From positions 1 through 31,403 of the forward strand of contig CAYQNJ010000015.1 of the NCBI GenBank assembly GCA_964418835.1: DNA of 31,403 nt. Reading direction: 5' to 3'. Below, piece after piece: positions 8,068 through 14,965 of this stretch (the first letter of the stretch is position 1; each line of letters begins with the position of its first letter). The translations under genes were made by a program, and so were the position numbers. Below the pieces are notes generated by a model. The model ran no database searches. It worked only from the letters and a program-made list of their open reading frames with translations, and was not told where the DNA came from. This stretch comes from UBA9076 sp964418835. GTDB taxonomy: Bacteria > Bacillota_I > Bacilli_A > Erysipelotrichales > Erysipelotrichaceae.

Positions 8068-8681
8068 TAAAAAGAATAACGATATATATTATAGGTGTAG
8101 TAGTACTTTCCATAGGGATAGTATTTACTACCATCGCAAATCTAGGTGTTGCGCCAATTAATACAATACCTTTAGTACTAAGCAATATATTAAATATTAC
8201 TTTAGGAAATGCGACTACAATAATATATATTGGGTTTGTGTTAGCTCAGATGATTATATTAAAAACTATAAACATTAAATTATTATCACAATTACCTTTT
8301 TCAATATTATTTGGGTATTTAGTAGACTTTATGTTTATGGTGTTTAGTCTAAACTTAGATACAGATATTAAAAGGTGGATTAGTTTATTATTTGGAATTA
8401 TTTTGATAGGATTAGGAGCTTATCTAACAGTAAAAATGAATGTAATAATGAATCCTCCTGATGGAACAACACATGAAATAACTAGAAAACTTAATTCTGA
8501 ATTTGGGAAAGTTAAGATATATTTTGATTTAGCTTGTTTGTTAATTTCCACGAGTTTATCATTAATATTTCTAAAAGAAATTATAGGTATAAATATAGGT
8601 ACTGTAGTATGTGCATTATTGATTGGTAAATGTATATCTATATTTGCATCAATATTTGATAAATATTTAGAAGAATATTAA
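8064..8681 (+). CDS. YczE/YitT-like integral membrane protein
   Basis: This 205-residue protein has five hydrophobic segments and the GLGAYLTVKMN...MNPPDG pattern (around residues 116-133) of the YczE-type predicted membrane proteins. The biochemical role of that family is not established. The ATG overlaps the pheA stop by 4 nt, so it is translationally coupled to pheA. That makes a role in aromatic metabolite movement conceivable, but nothing in the sequence proves it. Confidence 0.75.
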   Translation: MIKRITIYIIGVVVLSIGIVFTTIANLGVAPINTIPLVLSNILNITLGNATTIIYIGFVLAQMIILKTINIKLLSQLPFSILFGYLVDFMFMVFSLNLDTDIKRWISLLFGIILIGLGAYLTVKMNVIMNPPDGTTHEITRKLNSEFGKVKIYFDLACLLISTSLSLIFLKEIIGINIGTVVCALLIGKCISIFASIFDKYLEEY

Positions 8682-8705
8682 TTTAATAATTAAGAAAGGT
8701 ATTTT

Positions 8706-9509
8706 ATGAAATATTCAATAAAACAAATGGCATCTTTATTAGGAACTACAACTCATAAATTAAGACATTATCAAAAGATGGGTATAATAAAACCTGAAAC
8801 AGATGCTTTAACTGGATATAGGTACTATTCTGTGTTAGACACAAGACGTTTTAATATGGCTTGTTATTTCTGTAATCTTGGTTTTACTTTACAAGAAAGT
8901 TTAGATTTGTTATCTTCATCAGATCTTAACTATATAAATAAAAAAATGTCTTTAAAAAAAGAAGAAATTAAAAAAGATATTATTTATAAAGAATTATGTT
9001 TATCAAGAATTGATGAAATGAATTTAGAAATAGAAAATATTGAAAAATCTTTAAATAAGATATTAATATTTGAAGTTGAAGAAACTGTAAGATTGGAAAT
9101 ATCTAAAGGCGAAATAATTATAGAAAACAAGCATTTATTAAATAAAAGAGATGAACTAATTAATTACTCTCCAATTGTTAAATGGGTTAGTAGAATTCCA
9201 TCAGAAATAATAGAAAAGACTAGTGGAAACTTAGAATATTATCATGGCTTGAATATAAAGTTAAAAGATGCAAAAAAACTAGGAATTGATATTTCTAATT
9301 TTGATATATTACCAAAGGGAAAATATATATATACAGTATTTAAGAAGAACACAAGGGACCCATTTGAATGGGAAACCTTAAGTGTAATACAAGATTATAT
9401 TAAAGAAAATAATATAAAAAATACTAACAGTGCTTACAGTACATGTATCTTTTCTACTGTAGAAAATGGTAATTATCTTAATTTTCACAATATTATGTTA
9501 AAAATATAA
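8706..9509 (+). CDS. MerR-family regulator with GyrI-like effector domain
   Basis: This 267-residue protein has a MerR winged helix-turn-helix at residues 2-70 (YSIKQMASLLGTTTHKLRHY, then GYRYYSVLD), a coiled-coil dimerisation helix at about 80-125, and a C-terminal region (about 150-267) like the effector-binding domain of BmrR/GyrI proteins. It lies 24 nt after the YczE-like gene with AAAGG as SD, so it may be co-transcribed with pheA. Directly downstream is a promoter with a 19-bp spacer and a dyad, the target type of MerR regulators, so it probably controls the flavin reductase gene. The effector may be the reductase substrate, which is inference. Confidence 0.88.
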   Translation: MKYSIKQMASLLGTTTHKLRHYQKMGIIKPETDALTGYRYYSVLDTRRFNMACYFCNLGFTLQESLDLLSSSDLNYINKKMSLKKEEIKKDIIYKELCLSRIDEMNLEIENIEKSLNKILIFEVEETVRLEISKGEIIIENKHLLNKRDELINYSPIVKWVSRIPSEIIEKTSGNLEYYHGLNIKLKDAKKLGIDISNFDILPKGKYIYTVFKKNTRDPFEWETLSVIQDYIKENNIKNTNSAYSTCIFSTVENGNYLNFHNIMLKI

Positions 9510-9517
9510 CAATTTGC

Positions 9518-9548
9518 TTGACATTAGCGTTACACTAACTTTTATTCT
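9518..9548 (+). promoter_or_regulatory. MerR-type promoter/operator of the flavin reductase gene
   Basis: TTGACA (9518-9523) and TATTCT (9543-9548) are separated by 19 bp, the overlong spacing typical of MerR-activated promoters. The spacer starts with the imperfect dyad TTAGCGT-T-ACACTAA (9524-9538), placed where MerR dimers bind. The regulator gene ends 8 nt upstream. Confidence 0.8.
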
Positions 9549-9573
9549 ATTTTTATACGGAGGGTAAAAGAAA

Positions 9574-11358
9574 ATGATTAAGAAATTGTTTAAGGTTTTA
9601 TTAGTTAGTATTATGGTTCTTTCTTTAATTGCTTGTAATACTTCTAAACCTACTACAAGTGATGGTATCAAAGATGGTACTTACACCGCTACTACTTCTG
9701 GTAATAATGGGGACTTAAGTGTTGAAGTTGTTATTGCAAATCAAAAGATAGAAAAGGTTAGTGTTACTGACCATGTAGAAACACCTGTTTTAAGTGATTT
9801 GGCTATCAGTGATATTCCAGAAAAGATCGTATCAACACAAAGCTTAGGGGTTGATACAGTATCTGGGGCTACTGTAACTAGTAAAGCAATATTAGATGCT
9901 GTAACACTATGTTTAACAGAAGCAGGATTTGATATAGAAACATTAAAGAATGTAGAAACTACAGTTGAAAAGGCTGAAGATGAAGTGTTAGATGTTGATG
10001 TTGTTGTTATTGGTGCAGGAGGGGCAGGGTTAGCTGCAGCTGTAACTGCAAATCACGAAGGTGCATCAGTTATAGTTGTAGAAAAAATGCCTAAAATTGG
10101 TGGTAATACAATTTTATCTGGAGGAGCAATGAATGCTGTTGATGAGGGAAGTGAAACAGCAGTTAAAAATAAAGACTCAGTTGATTTACATTACAAACAA
10201 ACATTTGAAGGTGGTAATGAGAAAGCTGATCCTACATTAGTTAGGACACTAGTTGATAATGCGTGGTCTGCAGTTGAATGGATGCAATCTCTTGGTATGG
10301 AATTTGAAGAAGAAACATTTACTGTACTAGGAGGAATGTGGCCAAGAGCACATAAACCAAAAGCAGCTGTTGGTACAGGGTTCTTCATTGCATTTCAAGA
10401 GTATGTTGATACACATGAAAATATCGAAATATTATTAAATACAAAAGCTGAAAATTTAATAATTGAAAATGGTGAAGTTAAAGGTATTGTAGCAACAGGG
10501 GAAACAGGTAATAAGGTTACAATTAATGCAAACAATGCAGTAGTAATTGCTACTGGTGGTTTTGGTCAAAATGTTGAAATGAGAGAAGAATACAACACTA
10601 TTTGGAAAGATTTAGGTTCAAGTGTTAAATCAACAAATCATCCAGGAGCTACAGGAGATGGTATTACTCTAGGACTTGAAGCTAATGCTGATTTAGTTGG
10701 TATGGAATATATTCAATTATTACCAATGGGAGACCCTGAAACAGGAAGCTTAAGTGGTAATATTGAAAAGGGTGTTGAAAATAGAATCTTTGTTAATAAA
10801 GAAGGAAATAGATTTGTTGATGAAGGTGAAAGAAGAGATGTTATGACTGCAGCATTAATGGAACAAACAGATGCTGAAATGTACACAATATTAGATAGTC
10901 ATGATTATCCTACAGGAGATGAATATAATAACTTCCATGAGAAAATGAGTGATTTAGTTAAAGATGGAAGAGCATATAAAGGTGAAACATTAGAAGAATT
11001 GGCAGCTCAAATTGGTGTAGATCCAACAAATCTAGTTAATACTGTTAATGAGTATAATAAGTTTGTTGCTGGTGAAATTGAAGATCCATTTGGTAGAACT
11101 CTAAAACAAGACCCAATTGATCAAGCACCATACTATGGGGCTTTAAGAGTTCCAACAGTTCACCATACAATGGGTGGTTTAAAGATTGATACAGAAGCAC
11201 ATGTAATTGATACAAATGGTAATATAATTCCTGGATTATATGCAGCAGGTGAGGTTACTGGTGGAATTCATGGAGCTAATAGATTAGGTGGAAATGCACT
11301 AACAGATATTATCGTATTTGGCAGAATTGCAGGTAAGAATGCCGCGGCTGACAAATAG
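9574..11358 (+). CDS. Lipid-anchored FMN/FAD flavocytochrome-c-like reductase (UrdA/FrdA family)
   Basis: This 594-residue protein has a lipoprotein signal with lipobox LIAC (Cys21). An FMN-binding domain (about 30-118) follows, with DTVSGAT (94-100); Thr100 is the likely ApbE-type covalent FMN site. The FAD domain has GAGGAG (147-152). The active-site region keeps Arg421, His530/531 in VHHTMGG and Arg570 in GANRLGG, matching Arg402, His504 and Arg544 of Shewanella fumarate reductase. The position of fumarate-binding His365 is Leu383 (QLLPMG), and the Thr-Glu-x-x-Arg segment is absent. It should therefore reduce a different alpha,beta-unsaturated acid (urocanate- or cinnamate-like) as an anaerobic electron acceptor at the cell surface. 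No haem motifs are present. SD GGAGGG. Confidence 0.88.
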   Translation: MIKKLFKVLLVSIMVLSLIACNTSKPTTSDGIKDGTYTATTSGNNGDLSVEVVIANQKIEKVSVTDHVETPVLSDLAISDIPEKIVSTQSLGVDTVSGATVTSKAILDAVTLCLTEAGFDIETLKNVETTVEKAEDEVLDVDVVVIGAGGAGLAAAVTANHEGASVIVVEKMPKIGGNTILSGGAMNAVDEGSETAVKNKDSVDLHYKQTFEGGNEKADPTLVRTLVDNAWSAVEWMQSLGMEFEEETFTVLGGMWPRAHKPKAAVGTGFFIAFQEYVDTHENIEILLNTKAENLIIENGEVKGIVATGETGNKVTINANNAVVIATGGFGQNVEMREEYNTIWKDLGSSVKSTNHPGATGDGITLGLEANADLVGMEYIQLLPMGDPETGSLSGNIEKGVENRIFVNKEGNRFVDEGERRDVMTAALMEQTDAEMYTILDSHDYPTGDEYNNFHEKMSDLVKDGRAYKGETLEELAAQIGVDPTNLVNTVNEYNKFVAGEIEDPFGRTLKQDPIDQAPYYGALRVPTVHHTMGGLKIDTEAHVIDTNGNIIPGLYAAGEVTGGIHGANRLGGNALTDIIVFGRIAGKNAAADK

Positions 11359-11360
11359 TT

Positions 11361-11388
11361 AAGCAGATATTAATCTGCTTTTCTTTTC
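11361..11388 (+). terminator. Intrinsic terminator after the flavin reductase gene
   Basis: AAGCAGAT (11361-11368) and ATCTGCTT (11373-11380) form an 8-bp stem with an ATTA loop, followed by TTCTTTTC. It separates the reductase from the aro leader. Confidence 0.85.
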
Positions 11389-11419
11389 ATTTAATTTACA
11401 TTTTTATGAAACTATTTAC

Positions 11420-11448
11420 TTTACATTAGTTTTATTCTAAGTTAAGAT
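11420..11448 (+). promoter_or_regulatory. Promoter of the aro operon leader
   Basis: TTTACA (11420-11425) and TAAGAT (11443-11448) are separated by 17 bp. The predicted start, near 11455, is just before the SD of the leader peptide, in keeping with the short leaders elsewhere. GATAAT (11446-11451) is an alternative -10 with a 20-bp spacer. Confidence 0.55.
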
Positions 11449-11467
11449 AATAAAGACGAGGTACAAA

Positions 11468-11515
11468 ATGATAAAATTACGTCAAGTTACATATTTTTAC
11501 TTTTATTTTAGATAG
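11468..11515 (+). CDS. Tyr/Phe-rich leader peptide of the aro operon
   Basis: This ORF encodes MIKLRQVTYFYFYFR and ends at TAG (11513-11515). GAGGT (11458-11462) lies 5 nt before the ATG. Six of the last seven residues alternate Tyr and Phe (11492-11509), placed just before a series of competing RNA hairpins and upstream of an operon that makes the Tyr and Phe precursors. This matches classical attenuator leader peptides such as those of enterobacterial pheA and trp. Its role is to report charged tRNA-Tyr and tRNA-Phe by ribosome stalling; the peptide itself probably has no function. Function is inferred from sequence alone. Confidence 0.85.
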   Translation: MIKLRQVTYFYFYFR

Positions 11516-11517
11516 TA

Positions 11518-11621
11518 GGGCACATTATTAGATAATTGCCCATTTTGAGTTTAGGCAATATCTATTAGTAAAAGTTGACGTTTATACTTATACCATATGG
11601 ATGATTGCCATATGGTTTTTT
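11518..11621 (+). promoter_or_regulatory. Transcription attenuator of the aro operon (competing hairpins)
   Basis: Four segments can pair exclusively. Segment 1 (11518-11528, GGGCAcATTAT) pairs with segment 2 (11532-11541, ATAATTGCCC): 10 bp, one bulge. Segment 2 (11530-11540) pairs with segment 3 (11554-11563, GGCAATATCT): 10 bp, one bulged A. Segment 3 pairs with segment 4 (11599-11609, ending GATTGCC): nine pairs plus a G-U, one bulged G. The 3:4 pairing breaks the terminator at 11592-11621. Expected logic: a ribosome at the stop codon covers segment 1, so 2:3 forms and the terminator folds. A ribosome stalled at Tyr/Phe codons leaves segment 1 free, so 1:2 forms, then 3:4, and transcription reads through. 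Confidence 0.82.
11592..11621 (+). terminator. Attenuator terminator in front of aroB
   Basis: ACCATATGG (11592-11600) and CCATATGGT (11608-11616) form a 9-bp stem with a 7-nt loop, followed by an uninterrupted run of six Ts (11616-11621). The aroB SD (AGGAGG, 11625-11630) begins four bases later, so termination here would silence the whole operon. Confidence 0.9.
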
Positions 11622-11635
11622 AATAGGAGGCTTAT

Positions 11636-12634
11636 ATGATTATAGATGTTAGTAGTAGTCAAGGGACATATGAAATAGTATTTGAAAGGGGTTCTTTAGA
11701 TAAGGTTAAGGATTACTGTGATTTAGATAGAAAGGTAGTAATAATTACTGATGAAGGTGTTCCAGTAAAATATATTGAAACTCTTAAACCACAATGTGAA
11801 TCATCAATTGTAATAACCTTAAAACAAGGTGAAGGTTCAAAAAGCTTTGAAACATACAAACATTGTTTAGAAGTAATGCTAGAAAATAGTGTTAGTAGAA
11901 ATGATTTAGTAATCGCATTAGGTGGAGGAGTTGTAGGGGACTTAGCTGGCTTTGTGGCTTCTACTTATATGAGAGGTATTGATTTTATTAATATACCAAC
12001 AACTACACTTTCTCAAATTGACAGTAGTATTGGTGGTAAAGTCGCAATAAATCTTGGTGAATATAAAAATAGTGTGGGTGTGTTTTGGCAACCTAAAAAA
12101 GTAATAATTGATTTAGATGTATTAGATACTCTTAGTGAAAGACACTACAATGAAGGGTTAGTTGAAGCTATAAAACATGGGTTAATAAAGGATATAAAAC
12201 TATTTGAAATATTTGAAAAAGGAAATATTAAAGAAAGTATTGATGAAATTATTTATAGATCATTATTAGTTAAAAAAGAAGTTGTACAAGAAGATGAAAA
12301 AGAAACAGGAATAAGAAAAATATTAAATTTTGGACATACCATTGGACATGCCTATGAGAGTTATTATGGTTTGAAAGATTACTATCATGGAGAATGTGTA
12401 GGTATGGGTATGATGAAAATCATTAAAAACAAAGAAATAAAAGAAAGACTTAAAAACATATTATTAAAACTAAATTTACCTATAGAGAATAATGCTATAT
12501 CAAGTGAAGTTTATAGATATGCATTAAAAGATAAAAAAGCTAGTAAAAACAGTGTTACTATTGTACAAGTGAATACTATAGGTACAGCTGAGTTAATAGA
12601 AATCTCATTAGATGAGTTAAAGGAATTGTGTTGA
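11636..12634 (+). CDS. aroB: 3-dehydroquinate synthase
   Basis: This 332-residue enzyme converts DAHP to 3-dehydroquinate, using NAD+ and a divalent metal. Diagnostic motifs are GEGSKSFETY (about 64-73), ALGGGVVGDLAGFVAS (about 94-109), IPTTTLSQIDSSIGGK, the KNSVGVFWQP loop, EAIKHGLI, and the metal-binding His in FGHTIGHAYES and HGECVGMGM. It is slightly shorter than the usual 350-360 residues, mainly at the C terminus. AGGAGG lies 5 nt before the ATG. It is the first structural gene after the attenuator; one nucleotide separates it from aroC. Confidence 0.96.
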   Translation: MIIDVSSSQGTYEIVFERGSLDKVKDYCDLDRKVVIITDEGVPVKYIETLKPQCESSIVITLKQGEGSKSFETYKHCLEVMLENSVSRNDLVIALGGGVVGDLAGFVASTYMRGIDFINIPTTTLSQIDSSIGGKVAINLGEYKNSVGVFWQPKKVIIDLDVLDTLSERHYNEGLVEAIKHGLIKDIKLFEIFEKGNIKESIDEIIYRSLLVKKEVVQEDEKETGIRKILNFGHTIGHAYESYYGLKDYYHGECVGMGMMKIIKNKEIKERLKNILLKLNLPIENNAISSEVYRYALKDKKASKNSVTIVQVNTIGTAELIEISLDELKELC

Positions 12635-12635
12635 T

Positions 12636-13736
12636 ATGAAAAATACTATTGGAAATAATGTATCGTTTACTATATTTGGTGAATCTCATGGACCACTAAT
12701 TGGTGCAACTATAGATGGACTACCTTCAGGAATAAAAATTAACGAAGAATTTATAGAAGAACAGATGAGTAAAAGAAAAGCAAAAGGTAATATATCTACT
12801 CAAAGACATGAGGATGATATTTGTAATATTGTAAGTGGTGTTTTTAATGGATATACAACTGGTGCACCACTAACAATACTAATTAGTAATAAAGACACCA
12901 GGTCTAAAGATTATGAAAGAACAAAAGATATTCCAAGACCTTCTCATGCGGATTATAGTGCTAAGTTAAAGTATTATTCATATCAAGACTATAGAGGTGG
13001 AGGACATTTTAGTGGTAGATTAACTGCCGCAATTGTCGCAATTGGTGCTATATGTATATACGCATTAAAAGAAAAAGACATACTTATCGCAAGTCATATT
13101 AAAAAATTATATAACCTTATCGATGATGATTTTGATTATAGTAATATATTAGAACAATTTGAAACATTAAATAGTAAAGATTTTGCGGTATTAAATGAAA
13201 AAATAAGTAAAAAAATGATTGAAGAGATTGATGATGCAAGAATGAATCTAGATTCATTGGGTGGAATACTTGAAACAGTAGTATTGAATATTCCTGGTGG
13301 GTTAGGTGATCCACTATTTGATAGTGTTGAAGGAATGATTTCAAAAGCTTTATTTGGAATAGGTGCTATAAAAGGGGTAGAGTTTGGGGAAGGATTTAAC
13401 TTCGCTAATATGAAAGGTTCTACCGCAAATGATGAATTTAGAGTGGTTAATGGAAAGATAATTAGCACTACTAATAATAATGGTGGTATTAATGGTGGTA
13501 TCACAAACGGAATGCCATTAGTTATTAAAACAGTAGTTAAACCAACCTCATCAATTTCAAGAAGTCAAAATAGTGTGAATATGGAAGAAATGATTAATGA
13601 AACTCTAGAGATTACTGGAAGACATGATCCTGCAATAATACATAGAGCAAGAGTTGTTGTTGATAGTATGATTGCTATAGTTTTAATGGATTTAATTGTA
13701 ACTAGATATGGTCAAAATTGGAGTAACATCTTATGA
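12636..13736 (+). CDS. aroC: Chorismate synthase
   Basis: This 366-residue enzyme makes chorismate from EPSP with reduced FMN as cofactor. It opens with the family signature FTIFGESHGPLIGATIDGLP (about 11-30) and has RPSHADYSAKLKY (about 107-119) and the RGGGHFSGRLTA segment (about 127-138) with the conserved His. A typical C-terminal GRHDPAIIHRA motif is present, with Arg and His conserved. Length is normal for a monofunctional enzyme that depends on external reduced flavin. The stop overlaps the next start by 4 nt, indicating translational coupling. Confidence 0.97.
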   Translation: MKNTIGNNVSFTIFGESHGPLIGATIDGLPSGIKINEEFIEEQMSKRKAKGNISTQRHEDDICNIVSGVFNGYTTGAPLTILISNKDTRSKDYERTKDIPRPSHADYSAKLKYYSYQDYRGGGHFSGRLTAAIVAIGAICIYALKEKDILIASHIKKLYNLIDDDFDYSNILEQFETLNSKDFAVLNEKISKKMIEEIDDARMNLDSLGGILETVVLNIPGGLGDPLFDSVEGMISKALFGIGAIKGVEFGEGFNFANMKGSTANDEFRVVNGKIISTTNNNGGINGGITNGMPLVIKTVVKPTSSISRSQNSVNMEEMINETLEITGRHDPAIIHRARVVVDSMIAIVLMDLIVTRYGQNWSNIL

Positions 13737-14965
13737 GAGGTCTAATTGGACATCCATTAGGTCATAGCTATTCACCATTTATCCATAAACAAATTATTGA
13801 TAAAGAATATAAACTATATGATTTAGAAGAAGATGAAATGATAAAAGTACTGCTTAATAAAGACTTTGATTGTTTAAATGTAACTATTCCATATAAAGAA
13901 AAGGTAATACCTTATTTAGATGAATTAAGTGTTGTAGGAAAAAACATTGGCGCGATTAATTGCATTAAAAATGTTAATGGTAAATTAATTGGACATAATA
14001 GTGATTTTGATGGATTCATGTGGTTACTTAAAAATAATCAAATCAATTTAGATAATAAAAATATTGCAGTTCTTGGTAGTGGAGGATCTAGTAAAGCTAT
14101 TATTAGCGTTGTAAAAACATTTAATGTAAAGAATGTTTATATAGTTAGTTCAAGTAACAAGACAGGTTCAATATCCTATAAAGATTTATATGATATTGAG
14201 GATATAAATTGTATTATTAACACTACTCCAGTAGGTATGTATCCAAATATGGATGATAGTGTTATAGATGTAACTAAGTTTAATAATTTAGATGTAGTTA
14301 TTGATATTATTTATAATCCTTTTAAAACAAAATTAGTAATTGATGCAATAAACAATAATATTAAAGCCATTGGTGGTATAGAAATGTTGGTAGCACAAGG
14401 AGTAAAAGCTGTAGAGTTCTTTGATGATATTAAAATATCAGACTCAAAGATAAATGAAGTGGTAAATAAAATTGTTAATGAAAAAAGAAATATAGTTCTT
14501 ATAGGAATGCCAGGATCAGGTAAGAGTACAATAGGTAAGAAAATATCAAAATTATTTAATTATAAACTTAAAGAAGTTGATGAATTAATAGAAAAAGATA
14601 TTGATATGAAAATAAGTGAATTCTTTGAAATTTATGGTGAAGATAAATTTAGAGAGAAAGAGAGTGAAATAATCAAATCACTTCAAGATAAATCAAAATG
14701 TGTTATATCATGTGGTGGTGGAGTTATTAAAGATATTAATAATATTAATATCTTAAGAAAAAATGGAATTATTATTTTCTTAGATAGAAATATTATTAAT
14801 ATATATCTAAACAACGATAGACCACTTACGAAAAATAAAGAAGATTTAAAAAGGTTATACGAAGAAAGATTTTCATTATATAAAAAGTATAGTGATATAA
14901 CTATTGAAAATAACACAAATGTAAAAGATGCAATAAAGAAAATAACAAAGGAGATATTATTATGA
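13733..14965 (+). CDS. aroE-aroK: Fused shikimate dehydrogenase - shikimate kinase
   Basis: One 410-residue chain carries two consecutive pathway enzymes. The shikimate dehydrogenase half (about 1-250) has HSYSPFIHK (11-19), NVTIPYKE with catalytic Lys55, NSDFDG with Asp91, a Rossmann glycine loop LGSGGSSKA (114-122) and NTTPVGMYP (163-171). The shikimate kinase half (about 253-410) has the P-loop GMPGSGKST (258-266), EVDELIEKD for shikimate binding, FREKES and the CGGGVI turn (327-332). The product of the first half is the substrate of the second. The two enzymes are more often separate genes. It overlaps both neighbours by 4 nt. Confidence 0.95.
   Translation: MRGLIGHPLGHSYSPFIHKQIIDKEYKLYDLEEDEMIKVLLNKDFDCLNVTIPYKEKVIPYLDELSVVGKNIGAINCIKNVNGKLIGHNSDFDGFMWLLKNNQINLDNKNIAVLGSGGSSKAIISVVKTFNVKNVYIVSSSNKTGSISYKDLYDIEDINCIINTTPVGMYPNMDDSVIDVTKFNNLDVVIDIIYNPFKTKLVIDAINNNIKAIGGIEMLVAQGVKAVEFFDDIKISDSKINEVVNKIVNEKRNIVLIGMPGSGKSTIGKKISKLFNYKLKEVDELIEKDIDMKISEFFEIYGEDKFREKESEIIKSLQDKSKCVISCGGGVIKDINNINILRKNGIIIFLDRNIINIYLNNDRPLTKNKEDLKRLYEERFSLYKKYSDITIENNTNVKDAIKKITKEILL

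Noticed and set aside
10191..10388. Reverse-strand frame inside the flavin reductase gene
   Set aside because: No SD and no family resemblance; fully inside a well-supported gene. The same holds for the open frames within aroC, aroE-aroK, aroF, udp and the glycosidase gene.
11575..11600. Second promoter using TTGACG at 11575-11580
   Set aside because: No -10 box lies at 16-19 bp; the nearest TATACT is only 2 bp away, and the terminator stem occupies the right distance.
11455..11635. T-box riboswitch in front of aroB
   Set aside because: The leader lacks the conserved T-box sequence (AGGGUGG...ACCGCG type), and the specifier-loop stem is not seen. The translated Tyr/Phe-rich ORF and the pairings explain the region better.
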